DNA from: Methylobacterium sp. WSM2598 | GTDB lineage: Bacteria > Pseudomonadota > Alphaproteobacteria > Rhizobiales > Beijerinckiaceae | Reading direction: 5' to 3' | Assembly (NCBI RefSeq): GCF_000379105.1 | Contig: NZ_KB900609.1 | Coordinates: 3,052,274-3,116,273 of the forward strand | DNA: 64,000 nt | Part shown: positions 1 to 9,384 of the stretch, one piece after another | Layout: each line of letters opens with the position of its first letter | Numbering within the stretch: position 1 is the stretch's first letter | Made by a program: the position numbers and the translations under genes | Notes under the pieces: generated by a model | Database searches by the model: none | What the model was told of the DNA's origin: nothing | What the model saw: only the letters and a program-made list of their open reading frames with translations

Positions 1-896
1 CCGGCTCGATCGAGGTGCTGACCGGCTCGCACAGCCACGGCCAGGGCCACGAGACCACCTTCGCGCAGCTCGTCAGCGACCGGCTCGGCGTGCCGATCGA
101 GAGCGTCAGCATCGTGCACGGCGACACCGACAAGGTGCAGTTCGGCATGGGCACCTACGGCTCCCGCTCGGGGGCGGTCGGGATGTCGGCCATCGCCAAG
201 GCCCTCGACAAGGTGGTCGCCAAGGGCCGCAAGGTCGCGGCCTTCGCCCTGGAGGCCGCCGAGGGCGACATCGAGTTCAAGGACGGCCGCTTCGCCGTGG
301 CCGGCACCGACCGCTCCCTGAGCTTCGGCGAGGTGGCGCTGCAGGCCTACGTCGCCCACAAGTTCAGCGGCGCCGAGCTGGAGCCCGGCCTCAAGGAGGG
401 CGCCTTCTACGACCCGACCAACTTCACCTTCCCGGCCGGGGTCCACGTCTGCGAGGTCGAGGTCGATCCCGAGACCGGCCAGGTCACGATCGAGCGCTTC
501 ACCGCGGTCGACGATTTCGGCAACGTCATCAACCCGATGATCGTCGAGGGCCAGGTCCATGGCGGCATCGCGCAGGGCGTCGGCCAGGCCCTGTTCGAGG
601 GCGCCGTCTACGACGCGGACGGCCAGCTCGTCACCGCGAGCTTCATGGATTACCGCATGCCCCGGGCCGCCGACCTGCCCTCCTTCGCGGTCGGGATGAC
701 CGTGACGCCCTGCCCGTCCAACCCGCTCGGCATCAAGGGCTGCGGCGAGGCCGGCGCCATCGCGGCGCCCGCCGCCGTGATCAACGCCCTGACCGACGCC
801 CTCGGGCACGAGAACATCGCGATGCCGGCAACCCCGCTGGCGGTCTGGCGCGCCGCGCAGGCCGCCCGCCAGCCCGAACCCGTCGCCGCCGAGTGA
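1..896 (+). CDS. coxL: Xanthine-oxidase-family molybdopterin hydroxylase large subunit (CoxL-like), 3' part only
   Basis: This is the C-terminal part of a molybdenum hydroxylase large subunit; the gene begins before the window and is open from base 3. Visible family motifs are the Moco-contact stretch [12 protein letters not shown] near the start, GTYGSRSG, and KGCGEAG, whose Glu matches the catalytic glutamate of the family. Such subunits bind the molybdopterin cytosine dinucleotide cofactor and act in a complex with an FAD subunit and a 2Fe-2S subunit. The FAD subunit follows 16 bp downstream and coxD/coxE lie further on, which fits a CO-dehydrogenase-type operon. The active-site loop that separates true CO dehydrogenase (form I) from form II enzymes lies outside the window, so the substrate cannot be stated. 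Confidence 0.93.
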   Translation, partial: GSIEVLTGSHSHGQGHETTFAQLVSDRLGVPIESVSIVHGDTDKVQFGMGTYGSRSGAVGMSAIAKALDKVVAKGRKVAAFALEAAEGDIEFKDGRFAVAGTDRSLSFGEVALQAYVAHKFSGAELEPGLKEGAFYDPTNFTFPAGVHVCEVEVDPETGQVTIERFTAVDDFGNVINPMIVEGQVHGGIAQGVGQALFEGAVYDADGQLVTASFMDYRMPRAADLPSFAVGMTVTPCPSNPLGIKGCGEAGAIAAPAAVINALTDALGHENIAMPATPLAVWRAAQAARQPEPVAAE

Positions 897-912
897 ACCG
901 GGAGCCCGCCCC

Positions 913-1716
913 ATGTACGCCTTCGAGTATCACCGCCCCGCGAGCCTCAAGGAGGCGGTCTCCCTGCTGACCCGGCAGGAGGACGCCAAGCTCGTGGCCG
1001 GCGGCCACACCCTGATCCCGACGATGAAGCAGCGGCTCGCCGCGCCCGGCCACCTGATCGATCTCGGGGCCATCCCCGACCTCGCCGGGATCGAGCGCAC
1101 GCCCCGCGCGGTCACGATCGGCGCCATGACGACCCACGGCGCCGTCGCGGACTCGCCCGAGCTGCGGGAGGCGATCCCCGCGCTGGCCGAACTCGCCGGC
1201 CTGATCGGCGACCCGGCGGTGCGCCACCGCGGCACGATCGGCGGCTCGATCGCCAACAACGATCCCTCGGCCGACTACCCGGCCGCCTGCCTAGCGCTCG
1301 GCGCCACGATCATCACCAACACGCGGCGCATCCCGGCCGAGGAGTATTTCCGCGGGCTGTTCGAGACCGCCCTGCAGGAGGGGGAGATCGTCACCGCAAT
1401 CTCCTTCCCGATCCCCCACAAGGCGGCCTACGAGAAGTTCCGCAACCCGGCCTCCCGCTACGCCCTGGTCGGCGTCTTCGTGGCCAAGCGCCCGAGCGAC
1501 ATCCGCGTCGCCGTCACCGGGGCGGGCGCGAACGGGGTCTTCCGCTGGCGGGAGGCCGAGGAGGCCCTGGCCAAGCGCTTCTCGGCCAAGTCCCTCGACG
1601 GGCTCAAGGCCTCGGCGGACGACCTGATCGGCGACCTCCACGCGGATGCCGCGTACCGGGCGCACCTGATCGGCGTCATGGCGCGCCGGGCCGTGCAGGC
1701 CGCGACGGGCCGGTGA
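913..1716 (+). CDS. coxM: Molybdenum hydroxylase FAD-binding medium subunit (CoxM-like)
   Basis: This 267-residue protein is the flavin subunit that passes electrons from the molybdenum and iron-sulfur subunits to an acceptor. The FAD-pyrophosphate motifs are clear: [14 protein letters not shown] near residue 30 and [18 protein letters not shown] near residue 106. Its length is normal for the family (about 260-290). The ATG follows a GGGAGCCC stretch and lies 16 bp behind coxL, so the two are almost certainly co-transcribed. No small 2Fe-2S subunit lies between or directly after them; it is presumably upstream of the window. The enzyme works in the cytoplasm or on the inner membrane face, depending on the acceptor. 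Confidence 0.94.
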   Translation: MYAFEYHRPASLKEAVSLLTRQEDAKLVAGGHTLIPTMKQRLAAPGHLIDLGAIPDLAGIERTPRAVTIGAMTTHGAVADSPELREAIPALAELAGLIGDPAVRHRGTIGGSIANNDPSADYPAACLALGATIITNTRRIPAEEYFRGLFETALQEGEIVTAISFPIPHKAAYEKFRNPASRYALVGVFVAKRPSDIRVAVTGAGANGVFRWREAEEALAKRFSAKSLDGLKASADDLIGDLHADAAYRAHLIGVMARRAVQAATGR

Positions 1717-1833
1717 GGGCGCGCGCCCCGCGGGGCGCGGCCGCGTGAGCCCTGTCCGGCAGGACCGCGCATGGGCGGCGGATCGATCGGTTCGGGGGTG
1801 AGTCGCGCCGGCACGCGGTCGGTCTCGGCCTCC

Positions 1834-1902
1834 GGCACCTGGCGCACCGCGTTCGACATGGGTGAGGGCGAGATCTACAACCTCGACCTGGAGGATGACC
1901 AT
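1834..1902 (+). pseudogene. Remnant of a HigB-type toxin C-terminus
   Basis: Reading the frame that starts at base 1834 gives GTWRTAFDMGEGEIYNLDLE followed by DDH. This resembles the end of RelE/HigB-type plasmid-maintenance toxins, which typically close with a W-R-x-x-F...G...V-x-x-x-D-x-H pattern just before higA. The roughly 65 residues that should precede it are absent: the sequence back to coxM at 1716 shows no toxin-like peptide. The remnant lies directly in front of the higA-like gene, where a toxin gene is expected. The call rests on a short pattern match and on position, so it is tentative. Confidence 0.4.
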
Positions 1903-1904
1903 CG

Positions 1905-2230
1905 ATGGCCGAGCCGCCGATCCGGATCGGGATGAAACCCGCGCATCCCGGCGAGTTCATCCGCGCGGAGGTGATCGAGCCGCTCGACCTCTCGGTCGGC
2001 AAGGCGGCGGACATCCTCGATGTCCGCCGCGCGACGCTCTCCGACCTGCTCAACGGCAAGGCGAGCCTGTCGCCCGAAATGGCCTTGCGGGTGGAGAAGG
2101 CCTTCGGCGTCAGCATGGATACGCTGCTGCACATGCAGGCAGGGTTCGATGCGCATGCGATGCGCGAGCGGGCGGACAGCATCCTCGTGACGCGCTACGT
2201 CCCGGTCTCCGACCCGGAGACAGGGACCGC

Positions 2231-2234
<4 letters not shown>
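1905..2234 (+). CDS. higA: HigA-family antitoxin (helix-turn-helix)
   Basis: This 109-residue protein matches the HigA addiction-module antitoxin family. The N-terminal HPGEFIRAEVIEPLDLSVGK stretch is characteristic, followed by an HTH around AADILDVRRATLSDLLNGK and LSPEMALRVEKAFG. Such proteins neutralise a HigB mRNA-cleaving toxin and repress their own promoter. Only a scrap of a toxin is found upstream, so the antitoxin looks orphaned. It sits between coxM and coxD, and its TGA overlaps the coxD ATG (ATGA, 2231-2234), so it is probably transcribed with the operon and coupled to coxD translation. A GGAGG lies about 11 bases before the ATG. It may now serve only as a DNA-binding protein. Confidence 0.85.
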
Positions 2235-3129
<895 letters not shown>

Positions 3130-3133
<4 letters not shown>

Positions 3134-4314
3134 CGGGCCGGCTGCCGGACAACATCGCCCACTTCGCCCGCGCCCTGCGCAGGGCCGGGCTGCCGGTCGG
3201 GCCCGGGGACGTCATCGACGCGGTCGAGGCCGTGGTGGCGGCCCGGATCGGCAGCCGCGAGGACCTCTACTGGACGCTCCACGCCGTCCTGGTGCGCAAG
3301 CACGAGCATTCGGTGCTGTTCGAGGAGGCGTTCCGCCTGTTCTGGCGGCGGCGCGACCTCATCGAGGCGCTGATCGCCCAGATGGCGCCGGTCGCGCCGG
3401 CCCGGGGGCGCGAGCCGCCGAAGGCCGGGGCCCTGCGGGTGCGCGAGGCGCTCGCGCCCGACGCCCCCCGGCCCCGGCCGAAGCAGGACGAGGCGGCCCT
3501 GCGCGCCACCCTCACGGTCTCCGAGCGCGAGGTGCTGAAGGCCAAGGACTTCGCCCAGATGTCGACCGAGGAGGTGGCGCAGGCCCGCCGCCTGATCGCC
3601 GCCCTGGCGCTGCCCGACGACGCCGCCCGCACCCGGCGCTTCGCCCCGACGGCGCGCGGGCGGATCGACCCGCGGCGCAGCTTCCAGCGCACCCTGCGCG
3701 CCCAGGGAAGCATCGACCTCGCGTTCCGGTCGCCGCGGGTGCGGCCGCCGCCGATCGTCGCCCTCGCCGACATCTCGGGATCGATGGCGGAGTACTCGCG
3801 CCTCTTCCTCCACTTCCTGCACGCCCTCGGCGAGCGGCGCCGGGTGCACAGCTTCGTCTTCGCGACGCGGCTCACCAACATCACCCGCGAACTCGCCCGG
3901 CGCGACCCGGACGAGGCGCTCGTCCGGGCGAGCGCCCGGGCCCGCGACTGGGAGGGGGGCACCCGCATCGCCGCGGCCCTGCACGCCTTCAACCGGCACT
4001 GGTCCCGCCGGGTGCTCGGCGGGGGCGCGGTGGTGCTGCTGTTCACGGACGGGCTGGAGCGCGAGGTGACGCCGGAACTGACCTTCGAGATGGACCGGCT
4101 GAAGCGCTCCTGCCGCCGCCTCGTCTGGCTGAACCCGCTCCTGCGCTTCGACCGCTTCGAGGCCCGGGCGGCCGGCATCCGGGCGATGCTGCCCCACGTC
4201 CACGATTTCCGGCCGATCCACAGCCTCGCGGCGATGGAGGATCTCTGCCGCGCGCTCGGCGCAGGGCCGGTCCGCGCCGACGACCCGCGCGCTTGGTTGC
4301 GCCGGGCCGGCTGA
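3130..4314 (+). CDS. coxE: VWA-domain protein (CoxE-like)
   Basis: This 394-residue protein carries a von Willebrand A domain in its C-terminal half. The metal-ion-dependent adhesion motif DISGSM is at residues 214-219, and an FTDGLE stretch supplies a second MIDAS element. The N-terminal half is a helical region with a basic Pro-rich linker. CoxE-type proteins pair with the MoxR ATPase CoxD during maturation of molybdenum hydroxylases. The start codon overlaps the coxD stop (ATGA). Length agrees with the family (about 380-400). The protein has no signal sequence or membrane helix and is expected in the cytoplasm. It is followed 49 bp downstream by the XdhC-type genes. Confidence 0.92.
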
Positions 4315-4363
4315 TGCCTACCTTCTCGGCAGCGCGCCCGCGGCGGGGCGCCGGAGATCCTCG

Positions 4364-4687
4364 ATGCTCTCCACCGACACCGACATCCTCTCGGCCGCGC
4401 AGGCCTGGCGCGAGGCCGGGCGCGGCGTGGCGCTCGCCACCGTGATCGAGACCTGGGGCTCGGCGCCCCGCCCGGTCGGCAGCCACCTGGCGATCGACCA
4501 GGAGGGCAATTTCCTCGGCTCCGTCTCGGGGGGCTGCGTCGAGGGCGCGGTGATCACCGAGGCGCTGGAGGTGATCGAGGAGGGGCGCCCGCGCGTGCTG
4601 GAATTCGGCGTCGCCGACGAGACCGCGTGGCGGGTCGGGCTGTCCTGCGGCGGGCGGATCCGGGTGCTGGTGGAGCGGGTCGCGTGA
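4364..4687 (+). CDS. XdhC/CoxI family protein, N-terminal-domain half
   Basis: This 107-residue protein corresponds only to the N-terminal XdhC/CoxI domain, with the typical TWGSAPRPVGSHLAI and SVSGGCVEGAVI motifs. Members bind molybdenum cofactor, protect it and hand it to molybdenum hydroxylases. In many bacteria the domain is fused to a C-terminal Rossmann domain; here that second domain is a separate gene starting 36 bp downstream. The SGGCVEG cysteine, a proposed Moco ligand in the family, is present. It belongs to the cox operon and most likely acts on the upstream CoxL-type subunit. The ORF is complete with no sign of truncation, so the split looks natural. Confidence 0.88.
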   Translation: MLSTDTDILSAAQAWREAGRGVALATVIETWGSAPRPVGSHLAIDQEGNFLGSVSGGCVEGAVITEALEVIEEGRPRVLEFGVADETAWRVGLSCGGRIRVLVERVA

Positions 4688-4723
4688 GGGGGAGCCCGGC
4701 GAGGGTCCGGCGCGGGGAACGCC

Positions 4724-5410
4724 ATGCAGCTTGATCTCCTGAAGGCCCTCAACGCCGAGCGCGCCGCGCGCCGCGCCGCGATCCTGGTGACCGCCCTCGA
4801 CGGCTCCGCGCAGCGCCTCGTGCGCGAGGCCGAGGCCGCCGCCGACCCGCTCGCGGCCGAGCTCCTGCCCCGCTTCCGGACGGGCCGGAGCGGCCTCGCC
4901 GAGGCGGAGGGCGGGCCCGTCTTCCTGACCGTGCAGGTGCCGCCGCCGCGGCTGGTGATCGTCGGCGCGGTCCATATCAGCCAGGCGCTGGCGCCGATGG
5001 CCCGCCTCGTCGAGCTCGACGTCACGATCATCGACCCGCGCACCGCCTTCGCGACGCCCGAGCGCTTCCCGGACGTGCCCCTCGTGGCGCTGTGGCCGGA
5101 CGAGGCCCTGGCGGGGCTGCCGCCCCTCGACGCCTACACGGCCGTCGCGGCGCTGACCCACGACCCGAAGATCGACGATCCCGCGCTGGTCGCGGCGCTC
5201 GCGGCGGAGTGCTTCTACGTGGGGGCGCTCGGCTCGCGCAAGACCCACGCCCGGCGGGTCGAGCGGCTGCGCGAGGCGGGCCTGTCCGAGGAGCGGATCG
5301 GGCGGCTGCGCGCCCCGATCGGCCTCGCCATCGGCGCGGTGAGCCCGGCCGAGATCGCCGTCTCGATCCTCGCCGAGATCGTCGCGGCCCTGCGCCGCGC
5401 CGGCCCGTGA
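4724..5410 (+). CDS. XdhC Rossmann-domain protein (second half of XdhC/CoxI)
   Basis: This 228-residue protein corresponds to the XdhC C-terminal Rossmann-fold domain. The nucleotide-binding strand RLVIVGAVHISQALAPMA begins near residue 76, and the conserved ALTHDPKIDDPAL and YVGALGSRKTHARR motifs follow, ending with PIGLAIGAVSPAEIAVSIL. The N-terminal 70 residues are less conserved. It pairs with the preceding XdhC/CoxI domain to deliver sulfurated or nucleotide-modified Moco to the apo-hydroxylase. The ATG follows GGGGAACGCC. The gene lies 9 bp before the next operon member. It is either a partner of the upstream half-protein or an independent insertase of the same system. Confidence 0.88.
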   Translation: MQLDLLKALNAERAARRAAILVTALDGSAQRLVREAEAAADPLAAELLPRFRTGRSGLAEAEGGPVFLTVQVPPPRLVIVGAVHISQALAPMARLVELDVTIIDPRTAFATPERFPDVPLVALWPDEALAGLPPLDAYTAVAALTHDPKIDDPALVAALAAECFYVGALGSRKTHARRVERLREAGLSEERIGRLRAPIGLAIGAVSPAEIAVSILAEIVAALRRAGP

Positions 5411-5419
5411 GGTGAGCCG

Positions 5420-6448
5420 ATGAGGTTCGGTCCCGTCCCGGTCGCGGATTCCGTCGGGCTGATCTCGGCCCACGCGGTGCGGGCGGGCGGCGCGGTGCTG
5501 CGCAAGGGCAGCCGGATCGGCGCCGAGGAGGTCCGCCGCCTCGCCGAGGCCGGCATCGCCGAGGTCGTCGTCGCGGCGCCGGAGCCGGGCGACGTCGGCG
5601 AGGACGAGGCCGCCCGGACGATCGCCGCGTCCGTGGCCGGGGAGGGGATCGAGCTCGCCCCTCCCTTCACCGGCCGCGCCAACCTCCACGCCGCCGCGGC
5701 GGGCGTGCTCGTGCTCGACGGCGGCGCGATCGCGGCCGTCAACGGGGTCGACGAGGCCGTCACCCTGGCGACCCTCGCCCCGTTCAAGCCCGTCGTCGCC
5801 GGCGAGATGGTGGGCACGGTCAAGATCATCCCCTACGCGATCCCGGGCGACGTCCTGCGCCGGGCGCGCGAGGCCGTCCCCCGCCCGGCCGTCGCGGTGG
5901 CGCCCTATCGCCTGCGGCGGGTCGCGGTGGTCTCCACCCTGCTGCCGGGCCTCAAGCCCAGCGTCGTCGACAAGACGCTGCGGGTCCTGGGGGAGCGCCT
6001 CGCGCCGGCCGGCGCCGCACTCGCCGCCGAGACGCGGGTGCCGCACCGGGCCGAATCCGTCGCGGCCGCCCTGCGCGAGGCGGTGGCGGCGCCGGCCGAC
6101 CTCGTCGTGGTGTTCGGCGCCTCGGCCATCGCGGACCGGCGGGACGTGATCCCGGCCGGGTTGTCGGCGGCGGGCGGGCGGGTCGAGCATCTCGGCATGC
6201 CGGTCGATCCCGGCAACCTCCTGCTGCTCGGGCGCCTCGGGGAGGTCCCGGTGATCGGGGCGCCGGGCTGCGCCCGCTCGCCGAAGGAGAACGGCTTCGA
6301 CTGGGTGCTGCACCGGCTGCTCGCCGGCATCCCGGTCGGGCGCGCGGACCTCGTCGGCATGGGGGTCGGGGGGCTGCTGATGGAGATCGTCTCCCGGCCG
6401 CAGCCGCGGGAGGGCGGCGCCCCGGCGGAGGCGGAGGACGGGGCGTGA
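5420..6448 (+). CDS. Molybdopterin-binding (MoeA/MogA-like) domain protein
   Basis: This 342-residue protein has the molybdopterin-binding fold. An N-terminal MoeA-like part (FGPVPVADSVGLISAHAVRA, then LRKGSRIGAEEVRRLAEAGI) precedes a MogA-like part around VVVFGASAIADRRDVIPAGL and the motif PVDPGNLLLLGRLGEVPVIG. In many alphaproteobacteria this region is fused to a MobA-like nucleotidyltransferase in one polypeptide; here the nucleotidyltransferase is a separate gene that overlaps it by GTGA (6445-6448). It probably handles molybdenum insertion or presents molybdopterin for CTP-dependent dinucleotide formation. Assignment to the family is good; the exact step is inferred from operon position. 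Confidence 0.85.
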   Translation: MRFGPVPVADSVGLISAHAVRAGGAVLRKGSRIGAEEVRRLAEAGIAEVVVAAPEPGDVGEDEAARTIAASVAGEGIELAPPFTGRANLHAAAAGVLVLDGGAIAAVNGVDEAVTLATLAPFKPVVAGEMVGTVKIIPYAIPGDVLRRAREAVPRPAVAVAPYRLRRVAVVSTLLPGLKPSVVDKTLRVLGERLAPAGAALAAETRVPHRAESVAAALREAVAAPADLVVVFGASAIADRRDVIPAGLSAAGGRVEHLGMPVDPGNLLLLGRLGEVPVIGAPGCARSPKENGFDWVLHRLLAGIPVGRADLVGMGVGGLLMEIVSRPQPREGGAPAEAEDGA

Positions 6449-7050
6449 GCCCGCCGGTCGGCCTCGTGCTGCTCGCGGCCGGCCGCGGCACCCGCTTCGG
6501 CCCGGCGCCCAAGCTGCTGGCGCCGCTCGACGGGGTGCCCCTGGTGCGCCACGCCGCCGAGGCGGCCCTGCGCGCCGGGATCGGGCCGGTCGTCGCGGTG
6601 CTCGGCCACGCCGAGGAGGCGGTGCGCGCGGCGCTCGCCGGCCTCGACCTCGTCCTCGTGCGCAATCCCGCCTACGCGCAGGGGCTGTCGACCTCCCTGC
6701 GGGCCGGGCTCGCGGCCCTGCCGGAGGCGGCGGAGGGCGCGATGATCCTGCTCGGGGACATGCCGCGCGTGCCCCCGGCGCTGCTGGCCGGCCTCGCGGC
6801 GGCCTTCGCGGGGACCGACGCGGCCGTGGTGCCGGTCTGCGCCGGGCGGCGCGGCAACCCGGTGCTCCTCAACCGCCGCCGGCTCGCGGCGGAGCTCGCG
6901 GCGCTCACCGGGGACCGGGGCGCGGGGCCGCTCCTCGCCGGGCGGAGGGACGTGCGGGAATGGCCGGTCGAGGAGGCCGGGATCCTCCTCGACGTCGACA
7001 CGCCCGAGACCCTCGCCGGCCTCGCGCGATCCCCGAACGCTCCGCTCTGA
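6445..7050 (+). CDS. MobA/MocA-type molybdenum cofactor nucleotidyltransferase
   Basis: This 201-residue nucleotidyltransferase carries the signature LLAAGRGTRFGPAPKLLAPL near its N-terminus, then LGDMPRVPP and a C-terminal DVDTPETL. The family transfers a nucleotide to molybdopterin; because xanthine-oxidase-type enzymes use the cytosine dinucleotide form, the MocA (CTP) role is the likelier. It starts with a GTG that overlaps the stop of the molybdopterin-binding gene, so translation is coupled. It is the last gene of the operon: 8 bp beyond its stop begins repeat element A1, whose first hairpin could end transcription. Confidence 0.87.
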   Translation: MSPPVGLVLLAAGRGTRFGPAPKLLAPLDGVPLVRHAAEAALRAGIGPVVAVLGHAEEAVRAALAGLDLVLVRNPAYAQGLSTSLRAGLAALPEAAEGAMILLGDMPRVPPALLAGLAAAFAGTDAAVVPVCAGRRGNPVLLNRRRLAAELAALTGDRGAGPLLAGRRDVREWPVEEAGILLDVDTPETLAGLARSPNAPL

Positions 7051-7058
7051 GATGAATC

Positions 7059-7183
7059 ATCCGCTGTCCGGACGATCACGTCCGAAAAGCGGATCCCGGA
7101 TCACACGCCCGCGCGGCGCTTGGGCGACGCCGACATCCGCATGGCCGAAATGGGAGATGGCGACGCGATCCGTCGGATGTCGG
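7059..7183 (+). repeat. Family A two-hairpin intergenic element, copy A1
   Basis: The element opens with an imperfect hairpin (ATCCGCT 7059-7065 with AGCGGAT 7088-7094), continues through the conserved GC-rich linker and ends with a 10-bp hairpin whose arms are CCGACATCCG (7130-7139) and CGGATGTCGG (7174-7183). It starts 8 bp after the stop of the rightward nucleotidyltransferase gene and ends one base before the exoD stop. Related copies are at 12842, 54584 and 56957. Confidence 0.8.
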
Positions 7184-7184
7184 A

Positions 7185-7964
7185 TCAGGCGATTCCGAGG
7201 CTGAACAGGCCCACGACGGCGCTGAACACCGCGTAGACGAAGCCGAGATTCAGCAGCACGCCGAGCGCCCCGACCCCGAGCCCGGCCATCACCACGATCC
7301 CGTCGCGCTCGACGAGGCCGAGCCCGACCAGGGACACGGCGAGCCCGAGCGGGATCTGCCCGACGATCGGCGCGGCGACGATCAGGACCAGCGCGAGGGT
7401 GAGCAGCAGCAGGCCCATCGCCCGCATGCCGACCTCGTTCTCGAAGACGCGCATGCGCGGGCGCGACCAGCGCTCCAGGCGCCGCAGCAGCGGCACCGCC
7501 CGGGCCACCGCCCGCTGCAGGTCGGAGCGGGCAATCGAGCGGCCGAGCAGGGCGCGCGGCAGCCAGGGCGCCGACATCCCGGCCGCGATCTGGGCCGCCA
7601 CCAGCGCCAGCAGCAGCCCGCAGATCAGCGGGATCGGCGGCGGCATCGGCAGGCAGTTCGGCAGGCCGAGCAGCACCACCAGCAGGGCGAAGGCCCGGTC
7701 GCGCAGCACCGCCACGATGTCCCCGACCGTGAGACGGTCGGCCTCCTGCGCGGCCAGCACCGTCAGGACGTCGGAGGTTCGCGTCGGTTTGGTCAAGGGG
7801 GTGCCGTCCGCTGCCTCGGTCGCGGCGCCCGCTCTAACCTGTTCTTTCCCCTCGGCCAACCCGACCGCCCGTCGTGCGGGCGATGCGTCGCATTCGTCGT
7901 CCCGGTCCAGGAGCCCGACCGGCTCCCGGGGCGCCGCCGCCAACCGCGCGCGCGTGCTCGTCAT
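7185..7964 (-). CDS. ExoD-family membrane protein
   Basis: This protein belongs to the ExoD family (exopolysaccharide synthesis, ExoD). The recognisable domain begins around DVLTVLAAQEADRLTVGDIV and contains LPNCLPMPPPIPLICGLLLA and several later hydrophobic helices, so it is an inner-membrane protein of about four to five spans. In Sinorhizobium ExoD affects exopolysaccharide and alkali sensitivity; its molecular activity is unknown. The ATG at 7964 gives a 60-residue N-terminal extension unlike the family. A TTG at 7796, just before the conserved part, is a plausible alternative start, and the intervening stretch is comparatively AT-rich and promoter-like. The gene converges on the cox operon. 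Confidence 0.82.
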   Translation of the reverse strand: MTSTRARLAAAPREPVGLLDRDDECDASPARRAVGLAEGKEQVRAGAATEAADGTPLTKPTRTSDVLTVLAAQEADRLTVGDIVAVLRDRAFALLVVLLGLPNCLPMPPPIPLICGLLLALVAAQIAAGMSAPWLPRALLGRSIARSDLQRAVARAVPLLRRLERWSRPRMRVFENEVGMRAMGLLLLTLALVLIVAAPIVGQIPLGLAVSLVGLGLVERDGIVVMAGLGVGALGVLLNLGFVYAVFSAVVGLFSLGIA

Positions 7965-8050
7965 CCGCAGCCATCCTCGCGCCCCCGCGAGAGGGCAACC
8001 GGGCCGTCTTCAGCCGAGCAACCGGGCTTTCCTGAGGCAGGCCCCCCGGT

Positions 8051-8320
8051 TCAGTGCAGCGTGAGCACGCCGTTCACCGTCCGGAACTCGGCCGGCTTGA
8101 TGAGTTGCGAATGGGACACACGCACCGAATGGAGCGGGCCTTCCAGCTCGCGCTCCCAGAACGCCAGGAAATCGTGCAGGACCGGGAATTTCGGGGCGAG
8201 ATCGTAATCCTGCCAGACGTAGGTCTGCAGCACCCCGGGATGGTCGGGCATGCGGTACAGGATCTGCGCGGTGGTCAGACCATAGCCCTCGAGTTGACGC
8301 AGGAACTCCCTGGAAACCAT
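8051..8320 (-). CDS. Usg-family protein
   Basis: This 89-residue protein matches the alphaproteobacterial Usg family, first noticed next to tryptophan genes. Characteristic stretches are LEGYGLTTAQILYRMPDHP, LQTYVWQDYDLAPKFP and FWERELEGPLHSVRVSHSQL. Function is unknown. The ATG at 8320 follows a GAAGGAGG ribosome-binding sequence on the minus strand, which fixes the start. No trp genes are nearby. The 290-bp gap to the divergent bcsS-like gene should hold promoters for both; it includes a relatively AT-rich stretch around 8395-8450 but no motif I can name. Confidence 0.88.
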   Translation of the reverse strand: MVSREFLRQLEGYGLTTAQILYRMPDHPGVLQTYVWQDYDLAPKFPVLHDFLAFWERELEGPLHSVRVSHSQLIKPAEFRTVNGVLTLH

Positions 8321-8610
8321 CGGACCTCCTTCCTCGGCCGAACCGATCGCGGCCGCGCAACTTGCCGGCTAACGGTCCGATGATGGGGCGAAGGCACCGT
8401 TAAGCTCAAGACCAAAAATCGGCTTTCGCGTGCAAAAACAAGGCTTTGGCAGCATCCGCGAGGGATTGCTAGCAGCCCCGCGCCGGCCCTGCCGCGCGCC
8501 GGACTTCCTCTGAGGAAGGCGCGGCGATCCCGATTCGTTCCGACATCTTGCGATTTTCCTAACGGAAGAGGGTTGACTCGAAAGACGATGGAAAAGACTT
8601 TTCCATCGGT

Positions 8611-9384
8611 TTGCACCGCACCGCACCGGATCGTCCCTTGCGCGGCCCGAATCAGCTTCGCGGATGGAGCGATCTCGCGGCGGCCTGCGGCGCGCTGCTC
8701 TGGGCGCAGGCGGCCGCGGCCGAGGGCCGGGACGAGGTCCGGGCGGTGCTGTTCGGCGGCCTCGATGCGGGCCGCTCCACCTTCGTCAACGCGGGCGTCA
8801 AGGCCGCGCCGGGCGGCCTCGTCAGCGACGGATTCGTCCTGCTCGGCGGGTTCGGCACCGGCCTGCGGAGCGAGCGCGACTGGTACGGGCGCCCGGCCCC
8901 GGACGGGCGGCGCCCGCCGCGGGTGTTCCGCCACACCGTCCTCGCCAACGCCCTGGGGGGCTGGCAGTGGCTGCGGGAATGGGGCGTCGTCGCGGTCCTC
9001 GTCGGTCCCGAGATGTCCTTCGAGACGCTGGGCACCGGCGGCGCGCCGCGGCGCGCCCTGCGCTTCGGCCTGCGCCTCCACGCCGAGGTCTGGGCCCGGC
9101 CGACGCCCGAGACCCTCCTCACCGTCACGGCGATCACCGGCAGCGCCCGCCGGGACGGCTGGGGCCGGGTCTCCTGGGGATGGCGGGCGGGCCCGGCCTA
9201 TCTGGGCCCGGAGGCCGCCCTCTACGCCGACGCGACCGGCTACCGGAAGTGGTCGCTCGGCCTCCACCTCACCGACTTCGCCCTCGGCGAGGCCAACGGG
9301 CGGGTCTCAGCCGGATGGCTCTACGAGGAAAAGGTCCGGCGTCCCGGCCTCTTCCTGGCGACCTGCCTGTGGCTGCCCCTCTGA
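8611..9384 (+). CDS. bcsS: Cellulose biosynthesis protein BcsS-like outer-surface protein
   Basis: The 257-residue product resembles BcsS proteins found in rhizobia and Methylobacterium: a secreted beta-rich protein with FGGLDAGRSTFVNAGVKAAP, GLVSDGFVLLGGFGTG and a C-terminal WLYEEKVRRPGLFLATCLWL. An N-terminal hydrophobic run, SDLAAACGALLWAQAAAA, looks like a signal peptide. The start is uncertain: this frame offers a TTG at 8611 or another TTG at 8638, and no ATG. BcsS is usually found with cellulose synthase genes, but none is present here, so a role in cellulose export is only an inference. Its 3' end overlaps the convergent photolyase gene by 78 bp. Confidence 0.72.
   Translation: MHRTAPDRPLRGPNQLRGWSDLAAACGALLWAQAAAAEGRDEVRAVLFGGLDAGRSTFVNAGVKAAPGGLVSDGFVLLGGFGTGLRSERDWYGRPAPDGRRPPRVFRHTVLANALGGWQWLREWGVVAVLVGPEMSFETLGTGGAPRRALRFGLRLHAEVWARPTPETLLTVTAITGSARRDGWGRVSWGWRAGPAYLGPEAALYADATGYRKWSLGLHLTDFALGEANGRVSAGWLYEEKVRRPGLFLATCLWLPL

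Noticed and set aside
1862..2230. Upstream extension of coxD from base 1862
   Set aside because: It would overlap higA entirely with Arg-rich unconserved sequence; the ATG at 2231 begins the MoxR homology and overlaps the higA stop.
4043..6313. A 756-codon leftward open frame across the cox accessory genes
   Set aside because: All four rightward genes underneath have family motifs and coupled starts; this frame shows only low-complexity sequence.
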